DNA from: Chloroflexota bacterium
GTDB taxonomy: Bacteria; Chloroflexota; Limnocylindria; QHBO01
Direction: 5' to 3'
Length of the DNA: 5,300 bases
Assembly: GCA_005879815.1 (NCBI GenBank)
Contig: VBKA01000267.1
Location: 1-5,300, forward strand
Shown here: piece by piece, positions 5,280 through 5,300 of the stretch
Numbering within the stretch: the first letter of the stretch is position 1
How the letters are laid out: each line of letters opens with the position of its first letter
Notes under the pieces: model-generated
Seen by the model: only the letters and a program-made list of their open reading frames with translations
Told to the model about the DNA's origin: nothing
The model's database searches: none
Translations under genes and position numbers: made by a program

Positions 5280-5300
5280 CCTTGCTAGGCCTTCAGGCTG

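Overview
The window looks like chromosomal DNA of a GC-rich, free-living bacterium. The mix of genes suggests an uncultured soil or sediment Chloroflexota, or less likely an Actinomycetota. This rests on GC-rich codon choice, a class III nucleotide cyclase domain joined to beta-propeller repeats, and a TTG start. It is an inference from gene style, not from a marker gene. No rRNA, tRNA, CRISPR array, insertion sequence or phage gene was seen.

Layout. Positions 32-115 (+) hold a very short reading frame with a CPxC zinc-knuckle motif and a strong ribosome binding site. It ends 4 bases inside the end of a convergent gene (112-621, -) for a DUF4231/SLATT-like two-helix membrane protein. Positions 622-929 hold no intact gene, but one minus-strand frame stays open and ends in an ATGA overlap with the DUF4231 start. 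A four-helix membrane protein of unknown function follows (930-1325, -), clearly lower in GC than its neighbours. The divergent intergenic region 1326-1642 carries several repeat or palindrome elements and a tiny upstream reading frame.

The main content is 1643-4257 (+), which reads as one large gene broken by a frameshift near 2950-2968. The first part encodes a cytoplasmic class III cyclase domain, one membrane helix and four NHL blades. The second part encodes the remaining two NHL blades and a PQQ-type propeller with seven tryptophan motifs. Joined, the protein would have about 870 residues: a membrane cyclase carrying two propellers on the far side of the membrane. The extreme 3' end also looks damaged, because the expected last strand of the propeller is found in another frame. 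Convergent to it is an intact short-chain dehydrogenase of the retinol-dehydrogenase-like type (4341-5279, -).

No shared pathway is evident. The four strand blocks look like separate transcription units. The most interesting item is the cyclase with C-terminal sensor propellers and its apparent decay. A new defence or mobile system cannot be supported from this window.
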